Shown: positions 35,181 to 46,779, counted from the first letter of the stretch. The stretch is 64,000 nt of DNA from Polytrichum commune (GCA_950295325.1 OX485808.1:1304501-1368500), one strand, 5' to 3'. The notes: generated by a model from the sequence alone, not told the origin. A program made the numbers and translations.

Positions 35181-36617
35181 ATGAGGCGAGATGGCCCCAA
35201 GCGAATCCAGCCGCCTAAGATTAAGGCGTCATCAGGCAAGGGCAAGCAATCCGTGAGCCGAGGCCAGCACCAGCCGCCTAACAAAGCTCTGGCGAAGTCT
35301 AAGGGCGTGAGAAACAAGCAAGTCAAGTGTGAGGACATTCATCGCGATAATGTGATCGTCAAGGACGAAATGCTCCCTAGCTTCTGGAGCACGGCTCATG
35401 TGGCGCCGGCGCCATCCTCTAAGCCTCGCAAGGGCTTGAAGGCTGATCATCATGTGGCGGAGCCTTTGCGGTTAGTTAGCAACTTGCCAGCTCCCCCTAC
35501 GACTCGCAAGAGCATGAAGCCGTGCCTGAAGTGGCATGGGGGTTCCATGATGGATTCGAGCTATTCCACTGAAGATGGAAATGCGGACTACGAAAGTTGG
35601 ACCTCGACAACTAGGAAACCAACTTTGGCCATGGCGTTGGAAAAGGCCTTTGCCAGCAAGAAGAGGCTCGCCACGAACTTGCCAATGCAGGAGAGTGTCC
35701 ATGGCGAGGCGCCGGTTTGTCATGGAGCATTGGACGATAGAGAGGTTGGCGATGATGCTCACAAGGTAGAAGCTACAAATGTTGTTGGTAGGCCTCGCGT
35801 GTTGCGTCCGTCGGGACTTGCATTGGTTGCAGAGGCACTCCACGAGTGTCTAGCGGAGCCAGATATGAAGTTGGCGGAGGAGCCTTTGGCGGAGGATTCC
35901 AAGGTGGTCGGTTATGGGGATCTTCCGCTTCCAGATTGGTACCTGAATTTTTTGGTGGATGATGTGGAGGAGCATCGTAAGGCAGTTGAACATGTAAGAG
36001 GTCTTCCCGAGGCACTCCTAGATCCCTACTGTGGAGGATTGGGAAAGGAGAAGATCAGAAATGGGGAGCCTCTGGACGGAACATGTTATGGTTTTGGGGC
36101 TCTCAACAGCCGATCTAAAGATGTCGAGGTTGCAGCCGTAACTGCAAGGAAAGAGCAGATATTCAAAAACGTCGATTCATGTATATTTGATAACAAAGAA
36201 ATTGGCGCAGATTCAAGCGTCGTGTACACTACTGACTCACCCCAGGCCCATTGCCTGATGGGTAGGTCCAGTGACGAAAGTGTAATTGGGATTGAATCCG
36301 ATGTCCTCTTCAATGGGGAAGAAAGTGCCCTTGAGCAGAAGGATGAGAATGCAGAGCAGTGCATCGATGCATTCAAAGTGGAATGCGAAGTCCTCAAAGA
36401 GGCAATTCAAGCCTCCGAGGAAGAGACTCCCTTTGGTGATGCCTCCACTGCGTCGTCGGATGTTGAAACCAACTTGAACTTGTTGGTGGACCTTGTCACG
36501 GAGTCTGACACCGATGAAGGTTGGTCAGGTGTTGATCTCTCCGAGGTTGATAATGATAGCGACTGGGAAGATGATTGGTACCTCGTGAACGAAAGCGTTC
36601 TGTCGATGGTTGCCTAA
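35181..36617 (+). CDS. Uncharacterised acidic 478-residue protein
   Basis: An intact single-exon frame. The first ATG after an in-frame TGA at 35082 is 35181, giving 478 residues and a TAA stop. A pyrimidine-rich acceptor (TTTGTCTTTTCAG, ending 35063) suggests the leader is spliced from an exon upstream, near 33.3-34.4 kb. The N-terminal ~110 residues are basic and rich in Lys, Pro, Ser and Gln (KIKASSGKGKQ, KPRKGLK). A central part includes KPCLKWHGG and PLPDWYLNFLVDDVEEH. The C-terminal ~100 residues are strongly acidic, ending in Asp/Glu/Trp-rich SDTDEGWSGVDLSEVD and NDSDWEDDWYLVNES. There is no signal peptide, membrane segment or catalytic motif. The basic-head, acidic-tail layout would suit a nuclear or nucleic-acid-associated factor, but that is inference; I do not recognise the family. 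Confidence 0.75.
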   Translation: MRRDGPKRIQPPKIKASSGKGKQSVSRGQHQPPNKALAKSKGVRNKQVKCEDIHRDNVIVKDEMLPSFWSTAHVAPAPSSKPRKGLKADHHVAEPLRLVSNLPAPPTTRKSMKPCLKWHGGSMMDSSYSTEDGNADYESWTSTTRKPTLAMALEKAFASKKRLATNLPMQESVHGEAPVCHGALDDREVGDDAHKVEATNVVGRPRVLRPSGLALVAEALHECLAEPDMKLAEEPLAEDSKVVGYGDLPLPDWYLNFLVDDVEEHRKAVEHVRGLPEALLDPYCGGLGKEKIRNGEPLDGTCYGFGALNSRSKDVEVAAVTARKEQIFKNVDSCIFDNKEIGADSSVVYTTDSPQAHCLMGRSSDESVIGIESDVLFNGEESALEQKDENAEQCIDAFKVECEVLKEAIQASEEETPFGDASTASSDVETNLNLLVDLVTESDTDEGWSGVDLSEVDNDSDWEDDWYLVNESVLSMVA

Positions 36618-37848
36618 CTCTCGGTCTCATCAAGACTGAGTGGGCCAGGCTAAATTGGCTCTTTTGATCTCTTGCGATGTAAGAAATTTTTTCTCTCTTC
36701 GTAGTGGGGTTCAGTCTGAAGCATTTGTTATGTACATCTGTGAATAGTGCGTCATCTCGAAGGAGGACTGTTTATGTCAGAAGAGCAGCAGGGCCCATGC
36801 AAACCTTCAACATGGAGCACTTAGATTCTGAACAATTCAGTTCTCATACATTCTTAGTTTCTTGAGCACTCGGTGCTTTTTTCTCTTCCTTTGTACAATT
36901 TACGGGGTAGTTTTTGACACCCCAGAAAACAAAAAACATTGACATTTTTCAACTGTAAACTCATGCTGATCAGTTGCCCTGGACCCAAAAGTAGAAATCT
37001 GTGCTCATGTATAACCTGTTGTTACAAATCTGTTATCTATTTCCTGAAGTTAGTTGTTGCTGTTATGTGTTTGTACATGGACATCATTACCACGCCGATG
37101 TTTTATATTTTGTGCAATGAAATTTCGTGTGCATTCACTGACATACACTACATTTTGGAATGTTCTCTTCACATCTCCTTATGTTGCTGATGCATTTCTT
37201 CATGAAAGTGTGCAAGTAATGGGATATTGTGAGCATTAACTTGGGAACAACATCAACTTCATTCAGGTAAAAGACAATATGTATAGAATCAAGAATAGGA
37301 ACAATTTTAGTTTCAATGTTTACTTTAACTATTACAATCCCTGTCAACATATGTATAATCTCATCTCGCGGATATGCTGATACCCCAGTCTGTAGCAGCA
37401 GACACTCTTAACAAATGCACACTGGACTGGACTAGACTAAAAAAGCACCAGGCCTCTTGGTGCTTTACAAAAACCTAGTTCGCTACAAGTGCGCCATGGT
37501 GGTCCTTGAGGAAGGATGTATCGAATCAGTCAAATTGGACTTCCACATGGTACATTTTCTCTACCTGTCTGTTGATGAGCTTTATAAACAGAATTAAAAA
37601 ATTACCACTATACACGTGTGCGGCACTCAAATGCTCTCATATGATAACAGAGTTGTGGGTTACAGTCCTAATTCTAGGAGGCTGGCAATAAACCTCGCCT
37701 CATTTTGCGGGTGATCCTGGAGTGGATGGTTCTTACTCAGGAGCTGCCCAAACCAGAGAAGAAATTCAGGTGCAAAGCTCTTCAGTTCTCTGTTGGATTT
37801 GTGATTGAAATATGAGCTTCAAAGATGCTGGTGTATATCAAGTGGGAT
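36618..37848. other. 3' flank shared by convergent genes, no gene seen
   Basis: Holds the 3' UTR of the + strand acidic-protein gene (possibly to about 36.9 kb, TTTGTACAATTT region) and the 3' UTR of SCAB on the - strand. Short ORFs here have no features. The two genes converge on this interval. Confidence 0.5.
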
Positions 37849-40800
37849 TCAAATATCGGGTCCTCCTAAAATGATCTGTGAATGCAAAGGAGGCCAGATT
37901 AGAACCACTTAAACTGGAACAGGATCTGACGCAGACAATTATGAAGTGAGATAACAAGATGTGGTGCCTAGAGATGGGCACCACATCTTGAAGGTGGCTT
38001 GAAACCTCGTTATCTCAATGTTATTCAGCTCAGTTAATTATCATCCATTACTTGCACCCGTCTGATGCTGATATTGAGAAAACCAAGAGAACAAGAATGT
38101 GCAACTGTTTTGCAACAATCAAGGTGTGGGAAAGAATGCTGTTTCAATCTTGTTGGTGCTATCTCTCCAATCTACTAAAGCCGCCTCAGCAGTCGCATCA
38201 CAAATTTCCAAACCATGGTGTTTAATGTTATTATTGTGTTTGAATACACTAAGTGGTCTATAACGTAGTTACTATGCAATGAATCTATTACTCTCATACA
38301 ATAGTTTGGTAAGTAGCAGTATGATGTGGCATATGATATATGAAACAACTAATATCATACGTTTTGGTACGACATGAACTGGAAAATGGTCATATGATAT
38401 TCTATTGTGATATGTTAACATCATAATTTTGCCTCAAGAAGTTGTGATGCAACAGAGAACAGGAAGACATGCATAAAGAAATGGCAGTAAGAGGGGTCGG
38501 ATATCTTACGTTGCAGTCAAAGGCGAATCTTCTTGCCAACAAGATGGCAGCATTTCGCTCCCGCTCAGTGTCCAACACCAGCATGAAGGTGAGGTTCTTG
38601 TGTGCCACCCAATACAAGCTTCGCACCGCCGCATCACCCCCTCCTCGTGCACCACATAGCTGCTCAAAGTCAATCAAGTGCTTGTCAACAACTCCTCTTG
38701 CTACATCAAAAAAATAATAAAAAATAACAAAAAAAATAATCAAGTGCTGAGACTTGCACAATTCATCACACCACTGGAATCGCCATAGACTTGCCATTGA
38801 AACTGACTGGATGGTGGTCGACTATCCCAACTCCTGGGGATAAAAGATTGTGCCAATTTTGTTATGAAAATGCAGTTGAAAATGAGGCACACTTTGTGTT
38901 GGAATGTCCCCTCTACAACTCCATTAGAGAGAGGTTTGCTTCCCTATTCAGAATGTCGAACTAGGAAGTCTCAAGTCTTCTTCCAAGTGGATCAAGAAGT
39001 TCATATTTGCCTATATCTTACTGTGGCTACTGCACTCATTATTCTGGGAAATAGCCTTTTTGACTCCATCTTGATGTACTTCCAGTCCCATAAAGCCATC
39101 TGGGTTCCTGGACTTTAGAATCAATTTCATTTTCACTTCATTTCATTGGGTTGAGTTAAGAAATAGGACCTGCATTGCAGATGAGTACTCTTCCTTTGCC
39201 CGTGTGGTGTGGCCCTTGCTGAGCTTGATTCGCTGCTTGTTGATACTCAGCATTTGAATGCTCGACTTCTTCACATACTCTCCATTCTCCTGAAAGACGC
39301 GAACCTGGCCTCCATACAAAAATTCAAAAGTGAGTTTTGACAGGTACGAACCTCCTTCCATTGCACAATTCTCTTTACACACAGACTCATTCATCTTGTT
39401 CACTATAAAAAACAGGAAAGGAAGAGGACAAGGATAGTTATATGTACATTGAATTCAGCGCCTCCTTTTCGTACAAGCGCTTCTACAAAGTTCCCTAGTC
39501 CTGGAGCTGCCATGAATCCAGAATGGTATCAACAACGCAAACAATACAAGAATTTGATAATGTGAACAATCTTATCCCTTAGTTGCATTGCTTAAGCCCA
39601 TTTGAGCTCCACTATTAACTACCTGTGGTTGTAATTGTGATTGTGTATTTTATTCAAAGACTCTCAAAATGCAGGTAACCGGTGTTTAATATTGAGCCAG
39701 TGTTGATACATATAATCTCAGTGCTAAATCAACATTTAGTTAAAGCTTCCTTCAACTCATAGTTCAATCTTCTTTTAGGCCTTTACAACTATAAAATATA
39801 GGAGGAAAATATTAAAATTGCAATCCTTCATTTGGTAGGCATGGATTCAATGTAGTAGTTTATGGTGATCAAATCAATGTGAAATCAGTGTGCATATATG
39901 GTATGTAAGGTTTGTGGAGACATGTATACATCTACTGTAGAATGAGTATTTGCAAAGTGCAGCAGTGAATCTGATAGGAGCACTAATGGAGATGAAATTA
40001 TCAGTGAAGGACTTTTTGTCTCTCACAGTAGTATTGTAGTTCTCAAGATGACTTACCGCCATCTACAGGTCCCGAGGTGGCAACCACATACAAAATGCCA
40101 TCGGGCAGGCCGACATCGGCCCGCAAAACCTTTCCAACATCCAGAGGCTCAGGAGCATACTGTGGTCTAGTTGCCCCTGCAAAACCACCGAAAATTGTCA
40201 AAACAGAATCATCAACAAACAGAAAGCAATCACCGACCTGCAAAAATTGGCATCCAGAATTTTTTCTTGTGAAATCCAGAGTTCCAGACTCGTCACAAAC
40301 TTCCTGAGGTAAAAATTTATCAAGTCAAAACAACAGAATGTTGAAATTACACAATATATTCCTCATTAGTACGTTATTATTGCATGGTTTTCTTGTTTTC
40401 TTCTAATATGTAATAGCCCCATTCTGCTACCAGGAAGCATATTAGCGTTATATGCAAAGTACCTCAAAGAGGGACCAAACTTGGAGTCCCTCTTTGATAT
40501 AAAGTTACATTGAGAGCGCAGTAGCTTGTCATGTGTTGGAGCCTGATTTTGAAAGTTTGGTGAAACTCCTTGGACCTACTCTTGCCATCTCAAAAAACAT
40601 TGAGAAAAATCTAGGATTTGAAATAGGACCCATGGGACCCGTCACCCTAAATCTCGGTGTGGCCTTTGCAAGGCTGTCTTGGCCCACCCATCCTAGTATG
40701 ACAAGCTAGGAAGATAGTTTTTAATAGCCCAACACCACTCTTTGAGCATGTTAATTTAAGCCTTGAGAGCTTGGGTGAGTTTGAGTTTGAGAATCAACTC

Positions 40801-43800
40801 ATGTTTGAGTCTGAGCATCAACTCACTGGGAGTTTGATTGCAAGACTTTATGCATAATTCCATTGTTACATAAAATTAACACATACATGACAAGATTATT
40901 GCATTACACACCACTAGGTTATTTGTACTGTAATAATCACATAATATGCTATCCTTTGGAAATTTGTAATGGAAGCTCAACCTAGGGTTTTGTTTTTTTT
41001 CTCACCGATGATGGGTTCTGCCTTGCTCCCATCGAGGGAGACGCGGTGCCACTGGAAAATGCAGCTTGAAAGTTCAGGTGCAACCGAATGTAAAGGAGTG
41101 ATGGTCAGGGATGCACCCAGACGCTCCTCACCTTGCAACTCATAGTGCAATGGCAATTGTGGGTTATTTCTTGTCAACGCATCCACCTGCCATTATTGCA
41201 GACAGATCCAAGTAAAGTATGTAAGTACAAAATTAAGATAAGCTGCTTGCAGTATTTTTCTTTGTGTATAACCAGCCACCTTTCATAAATGGCATGAGCC
41301 GTATGCAGGGAGAGACTTGCGTAAACGATTTTTTTTGAAGACCATAAGGTATGTGGGTGTTTTTCTGCCCGTTTTTCATGTTCTCCACTTTCTACCAATT
41401 AGATTTACACAACAAAACTTGTGTTGCATTAGAAAATCTAGGATGAAGCATCAGCAAATATCAGATGGAAAATTGGACCTCCCCTGATTTGATTATGGTT
41501 ATTGGAAGTGCATGTTTGTTGATTCCTTAACTGCATACATAAGTTTGTCCTCTCAAGAGCGTGGAGTAGTTGATAGAATTTGAAGATGTAGTCCAATCTC
41601 TTATAAACATGTGTCTTTCCAGTGTTTGTTCTTTGATCCTCACCTAACCACACAAATCAAATATAGGTGTCTGATTAAGTAACTAAAACACCTGCATACC
41701 TCACTCCTACGAACTCTGGAAAAAGTCCGGTGTTACGAGCCTTTCAGTGTCCCAGGATCTTAAGGAAAAGTATTCTACCTCTTGTGAAGCTCAATAGAGT
41801 TATATGCGTAAAGTCTTACGATCAAACTCCGGGTGAATTGGCTAAAAGGTGATTGTGAGAGCTAATCCGCAGTCACTCAAGCTTCCTTAAGGGTTACAAT
41901 AACATGCTAAAAGAGTAGTGTCGGATTAAACAACTGGAATTCTAGCTTGTCATATTAGAATTGGTGTGCTAGCCTTGGATAGGTTGATCCAGGATTTAGG
42001 ATAGTGGCTCCCATGGACAAACCTTAGTTTAGATGCTAAAGTTCTCTCAAAGTTTTTGAGATTAAAAGAGGAGGTCCAAGAAGTTTCAACCAACTTTCAA
42101 AAATAGACTCTGACACAAGATAATTTAACAAGCTCGTACAAGAAAATTCTATTGAAGAGGGTCCCTCTTTGTGGTACTCTGCACATAACTAATAGGTTTT
42201 GAGCTTCTTTCTGCCTTGATCTTGATCTACATCTCTTTCTTGATTAGATTCAAGAGACTTGAGCTGCTGCATTGATTTTTTAAGGTTAAAATGTTCTTAA
42301 TCCCTGACCTCAGGAAGAACTGCACCGCCTGAGAGAATTGGTTCTGACTGGTAAACAGATTGGATGGGATGGGATGGGATTACCTTCTTGCGCAGGACGA
42401 CAACCTCTTGAGATTTCTCAGTGAGTTGTTGCCTCAACCCTTGGATCTCATATTCCATGTCCATCACCTTGCTTGGTCCGTGAAGCATCGTGATTCTCCG
42501 GGCTTCTTTCACCTCTTTCCTCAGCTCCATCAGCTCCTGCAAACCAATGTTGGACTGGTGTATAAGCAAATGCATTGTATCAATACACAATGTCAAAGAC
42601 CCTACCTTCCTGGTATCGAAATTGAAATACTAGTCAGATGTTGATACTTGGTGGATATCACAAGATCAGAGAATGTTTGTATACACGAGTCCCTATTGCG
42701 GTCAATACAATTCTGATAGCATATTGATGCTAGGGTAATTTTACCTAGGTATGAAGGTTTTTTGATGGTATGGAAACCTGAATGGTATCCAAAACAAAGT
42801 TATCAAAGGCATCAATCGAAGAACCTACTTGCCTGCTATCAAGTAATGACTTGTGTTTGCAAGGATTTTATAGTCTTGTGATACCCACCAAGTATCAGTA
42901 TCTGACTTATACTACAATTCTGATACCACATTGATGCTAGGCTCATTTTACCTAGGTATGAAGGTTTTTGGATGGTATATAAGCCTGAATGGAACCCAAA
43001 ACAGAAATAGCAAAGGTATCAAAGGTTGCTATTTCTTTAGTGACCCTAGCTTTGTGTCAACAAGTTAGCCCACTTAGAAATACATTTTGTGAAGTGGTTT
43101 TTCTGTGACCTAATAACTTTTTGTAGCATACCTCTTGCTCAGCACTACTCAATGTACTGTGAGATTGCTCCTCGAGCGCAGACTGCACGCGGAGTGCGGT
43201 TGCTCGTGCAGCTTCAATCTCCACTTGTGCTTCCTGTCGCTCCTTCTCAATGATCTTCTTTGCATCCTCCGATGCCTGCCCATTTCAGGCGATGATGCAT
43301 TTGTGTGAGAAAAATCCAGCTGAGGTTGGGTTTCAAACTGACCCAACACACGCACAGGCTCTATTTGTGAAGAAATGAGATTGCATAAATTCCATGAGAT
43401 GAAGAAGGGGTAGACATTTATTCATTCCAGCACCTTCAGAAACAGGTCTGCCATTTTCCTCGCCTCTGAGGCTTCTTCCAAGGCCTCCATCTCCCGCTGT
43501 GTCCACTGGGCCTCCATGGCCTCTACCTGCACCACCACATCCACAACCCAGAATTACTGCCGAGGTTCCTTAAAACCTACTCTCCTCAGCACTCTCATTT
43601 CCTTACATTTTTCTATGTGAGCTTGGCCTCCTTTGGCTACATGCATGTAAGGGAAAGCTGTCATGCTGCAAAGAGGGCACTATAGGACCAAATACTATTT
43701 TGGATCCATGAATCCTCCACCATGAAGGCGAGCATTTGTAGGCACACAAAAAGTACTTGTCACCTTGCATGGAAGTTGACCCCTAAGTTGAAGAATATTG

Positions 43801-45939
43801 CAAGAAATTGGAGGGAAACGTTTGGAGATTGACATTCCTTACGATTCACAATTTCCTTACAATCACTGCAAGAATATGTGAGCCAGACCTCCTTTGGCTG
43901 TATACATGCGAGGGAGAAAATTGCAAGAAATTGAGGGAAATTGTTGGAAATGGAGATTGGGATCAAGGATCATACAGCAATTGCTGAGATTCACTGCTGA
44001 GGATCCTTCAATCCTACCTCTCAGCTCTCACAACTTCTTCCAATTTCTGCAAGAAAATGTGAGGGAGAAACTTGCAAGAGATTGGAGGGAGTTGGAGATT
44101 GAGATTGAGCATACAGCCATTGCTAAGATTCATTGCTGAGGATCCTTCAACTCTACCTCTCAGCCCTCACAACTCCTTGCAATTTCAGCAAGAATATGTG
44201 AGCCTGACCTCCTTCGGCTGCATAAACGCAAGGGAGGAAATTGTTGGAAATTGATTTGAAATTGAGATTGGGGATTGGGGATTGGGGATTGAGGATTGAG
44301 GGTTGAGAAGCATACGGCAATGAGGGCATCGTTGATGTCGTCCTTGTTGCGACCCGCCACTCGACCAGAGAGGTCCCCAAGCAAGCCTCGCAGCTTCTTC
44401 ATCAACGCAGGTTTGTCCAGCATAGCCGCTTCCTTCACCTTTTGCTACACACAAACCAAGCATACGACATGTCCTCACATCAAAATTCACACCTATCTCA
44501 CTCACATTAATTTCGAAAGCAAGCTCACACATCAACCTCAGGACAAGACAGCCATGTGCTTTCTGACACTGTCCCCCCGCCCCACCCAAAACAATCATCA
44601 GAGCAGGGGATCCGAGGGGGGATCTGATGATGGTGATGAGGCAATGGAAATGGAAATGGCAAGGGGATTGGATTGGATTGGATTGGATTGGATTAGATTT
44701 GGATTTGGATTAGGCAATGCTGTGGTGAGTGTGCAGGAATTGAGTGCAAAGGAAAGAAGGAAGTGAAGTGAGTGAAGTGAGTGAAGTGGAACCTCATGGC
44801 CGACGCTGGCCACGTGCTTGACCTTTGGCTACACAACCACAACCACACAGAGCACCATATGGTATGCCCTCCGTCAGCCTCCGTGTAACCAAACCTCAAA
44901 TCAAGCTCTCAAACTGATGCGACACCCATGAATGTCAAAGAATTCCTTCATACGACCAAAATCCAAAACAAATCCAAAACAAATCGCAAAAGAGAGAGGT
45001 CTGGAAGTGGTACCCATAGAGTGAATGACACGAGAAAGTGGGTGAGTGAGTGAGTGAGTGAGTGTATTGATGGATTGAGATTAAGGAGCATACAGCAATA
45101 GCTGAGATTCATTTCTGAGGTTCCTTCAACCCTACCTCTCATCAGCTCTCACAATTCCTTACAATTTTTACAGGAATTAATGTGCCTGACCTCCTCTGGC
45201 TCCACACATGCAGCAACTGAAGGGAGAGGATTGCAAGAAATTGGAGGAAACTGTTGGAGGTTGAGATTGAAATTAAGATGAAGGAGGGATACATCAATTG
45301 CTGAGGTTCATAGCTGAGGTTCCTTCAATCCTAGCTCTCATCAGGTCTTACAACTCCTTACAAATACTGCGAGAATATTCTGAGCCTGACCTCCTCTGGC
45401 TGCACACATGCAACTGGAGGGAGAAGATTGCAAGAAATTGAAGGAAACTGTTGGAGGTTGAGATTGAGATTGAGATTAAGGAGTATACATAAATTGCTGA
45501 GATTCATTGCTGAGGTTCCTTCAACCCTACCTCTCATCAGCTCTCACAACTCCTTACAATCACTGCAAGAATTGTCCAAGCCTGACCCTCCTCTGGCTGC
45601 ACACATGCAGCAACTGAAGGGAGAAGGCTGAATTGGAGGAAATTGTTGGAGATCGGTGAATTCTTATTGTTTTGTTGTTGTTTTGTGGGTATGAAGAGGG
45701 GAAGAAGACATGATGATGGAGCCAACCTCTTGGGCGAGTCTAGCCGCAGCCGCATGTGCAGCAGCTTGCCCGGATTCGAACTTACTTGCCAAATCTCGGA
45801 CAGACAAGCGCTGTTGCCGTCCAAGCAAATCGGCTGTCTCCTTGCCAACCATTTCCCTTGCGGTTGCACGTCTCTCATCGCTCTCGTGGCCGAGCGATGA
45901 GCATCTGTCATTGCTCACATCTGCCGCTACCCCCCTCAT
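37849..45939 (-). CDS. SCAB1: Stomatal closure-related actin-binding protein (SCAB) homologue
   Basis: Ten coding exons on the - strand, in order: 45727-45939, 44316-44444, 43434-43526, 43132-43275, 42384-42536, 41006-41186, 40057-40176, 39170-39402, 38510-38659, 37849-37875. All introns are GT-AG and all joins keep frame, giving 480 residues (Arabidopsis SCAB proteins are close to 500). Conserved blocks: RQQRLSVRDLASKFESG (41-57), SGRVAGRNKDD (97-107), coiled-coil heptads (about 60-244) with EARRITMLHGPSKVMDMEYE, then the Ig-like part with YAPEPLDVGKVLRAD, and a C-terminal PH-like part with RIKLSKG, GARGGGDA and RERNAAILLARRFAFDCN. The family binds, bundles and stabilises actin filaments and acts in guard-cell actin remodelling. 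The start ATG follows an in-frame TGA. Least certain is the exon 8 acceptor: TTTTTTATAG at 39403 is strongest, but it adds residues that the family seems to lack. Confidence 0.94.
37956..37996. other. Short perfect hairpin in the last SCAB intron
   Basis: AAGATGTGGTGCC and GGCACCACATCTT are perfect inverted repeats separated by an 8-nt loop. It lies about 80 bp upstream of the terminal SCAB exon on the transcribed strand. AGATAAC/GTTATCT extends a weaker outer stem. Confidence 0.6.
38790..39115 (+). pseudogene. LINE-type fragment (reverse transcriptase C-terminal zinc knuckle) in a SCAB intron
   Basis: In one + strand frame the translation runs GDKRLCQFCYENAVENEAHF, then VLECPLYNSIRERF. The CxxC...E..HF...C arrangement is the zinc-finger-like tail found after the reverse transcriptase in plant non-LTR retrotransposons. 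No RT catalytic YxDD segment remains. It lies antisense within the intron between SCAB exons 9 and 8 and is a short dead relic. Confidence 0.65.
40466..40499. other. 12-bp perfect hairpin in a SCAB intron
   Basis: TCAAAGAGGGAC and GTCCCTCTTTGA are perfect inverted repeats with a 10-nt loop, between exons 7 and 6. A similar GAGGGTCCCTCTTTG word lies near 42156, in the next intron upstream in transcription. Confidence 0.5.
41395..41690 (+). repeat. R1 repeat subtype, copy 10, in a SCAB intron
   Basis: Alignable with 26690-27010 (AACTTGTGTTGCATTAGAAA, AAGTGCATGTTTGTTGATTC, TGTAGTCCAATCTCTTATAA, AATCAAATATAGGTGTCTG). It inserted between SCAB exons 6 and 5, antisense to the gene. Confidence 0.65.
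42700..43025. repeat. Direct duplication in a SCAB intron
   Basis: 42711-42818 and 42918-43024 share ATTGATGCTAGG, ATTTTACCTAGGTATGAAGG, TTGATGGTAT or TGGATGGTAT, CCTGAATGG and CAAAGGTATCAA-like words, about 205 bp apart. An inverted AAGTATCA word occurs in the flanks. Confidence 0.65.
43780..44315. repeat. ~190-bp tandem repeats in SCAB intron 2
   Basis: Two to three units built from TTACAATCACTGCAAGAATA, GAGCCTGACCTCCTTTGGCT, ATTGCAAGAAATTGAGGGAA, GAGATTGAGATTGAG, AGCATACAGCAATTGCTGAG and GAGGATCCTTCAACCCTACC. On the transcribed strand each unit contains GCTGTATGCTC, like the real exon 2 donor GCC|GTATGCTTCTC at 44315. The array ends exactly at that donor. Confidence 0.75.
44665..44790. 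repeat. (GGATT)n and GTGAA(GTGA)n microsatellites
   Basis: 44668-44692 is a perfect GGATT/GATTG pentamer run followed by GGATTT variants to 44712. 44764-44789 repeats GTGAAGTGA. Both lie in SCAB intron 1. A (GTGA)n run at 45041-45063 is in the same intron. Confidence 0.8.
45080..45660. repeat. ~190-bp tandem repeats in SCAB intron 1
   Basis: Three units of the same family as 43780-44315, each with AGCATACAGCAATAGCTGAG-like, CTCATCAGCTCTCACAACTC, CCTGACCTCCTCTGGCTGCA, CACATGCA and GAAATTGTTGGAG words. The arrays flank SCAB exon 2 on both sides. The ORFs in them are not genes. Confidence 0.75.
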
Positions 45940-46738
45940 CTTGTCCCCAAATTTGTCCCGAAAATTGTTTTCTCACTCAATGGCTTACCTTCGACGTCAC
46001 CAAGAAGAAAAATCTGTCCTTATCTTCCTAGGTTCGGTTTATGGTTGTCAAGCTCATCACGGGCATGCAATCCTTCTTTTTTCCCCCATCAGAATCCTTA
46101 TCTCCCGTGACCCCATCTTCCCTTCGCCCCTGCACCGAAAGCAATCACACAATATACACCAATTTTATTACCCCCGGAAGCTTGCATGCTCCGCAGTTCG
46201 CCACCAACATTTAAAAGCATTGGCTCATCACCACACCAGCGTCATCATCCCAAGCTCTCCGAATTGTGGTGCCACAAGCATAAAATTTGGGACTTTCGCC
46301 TTTGGCAGCCGCAGCAATTGCAGCCAAATTGCAATGAACGCTTGAACCTCCCTCAAAGGAGGACAAGGTCAAGAGCTCACTGATGATGAGCAAACCCGGT
46401 AATCTGAGACCACTTACTGTCTGTTTGTCAGTCTGCCCGGTTTTCACCTTCCAAAGCTCACCCTACCTGTTCAATCACAAACAACGCTAGCGAGATACAA
46501 AGTGTGTGCAAAAAGCGAGAAAAAGTGAACCTTTTCTCGAGGTTGGAAAAGTTCAAGGCAAGGATGAATTTTCTTTGACCTGCTCTAATTGCTCTTGGTA
46601 TCCCGGAGGACGAGGTACACCCAAAGACTCTTCTTCTTCTTCTTCTTCGTCCTCAATCTCTCCCTCTCTCCCTCTCTCCCTCTCCCCTACATGAGAAGAC
46701 AGCAAAATTGAAGGTTTCACGAGAATTAGGCAAAGACG

Positions 46739-46779
<41 letters not shown>

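Noticed and set aside
35472..36397. Antisense ORFs of 123 and 103 codons
   Set aside because: They lie opposite the intact 478-residue frame and are its shadows.
44185..44766. ORFs of 137 and 156 codons overlapping SCAB exon 2
   Set aside because: They are shadows running through the true exon and the tandem repeats; the exon itself is explained by SCAB.
45710..46345. 211-codon + strand ORF antisense to SCAB exon 1
   Set aside because: It overlaps the well-supported SCAB first exon in antisense, and its Ala/Ser-rich start mirrors SCAB codons. No independent support.
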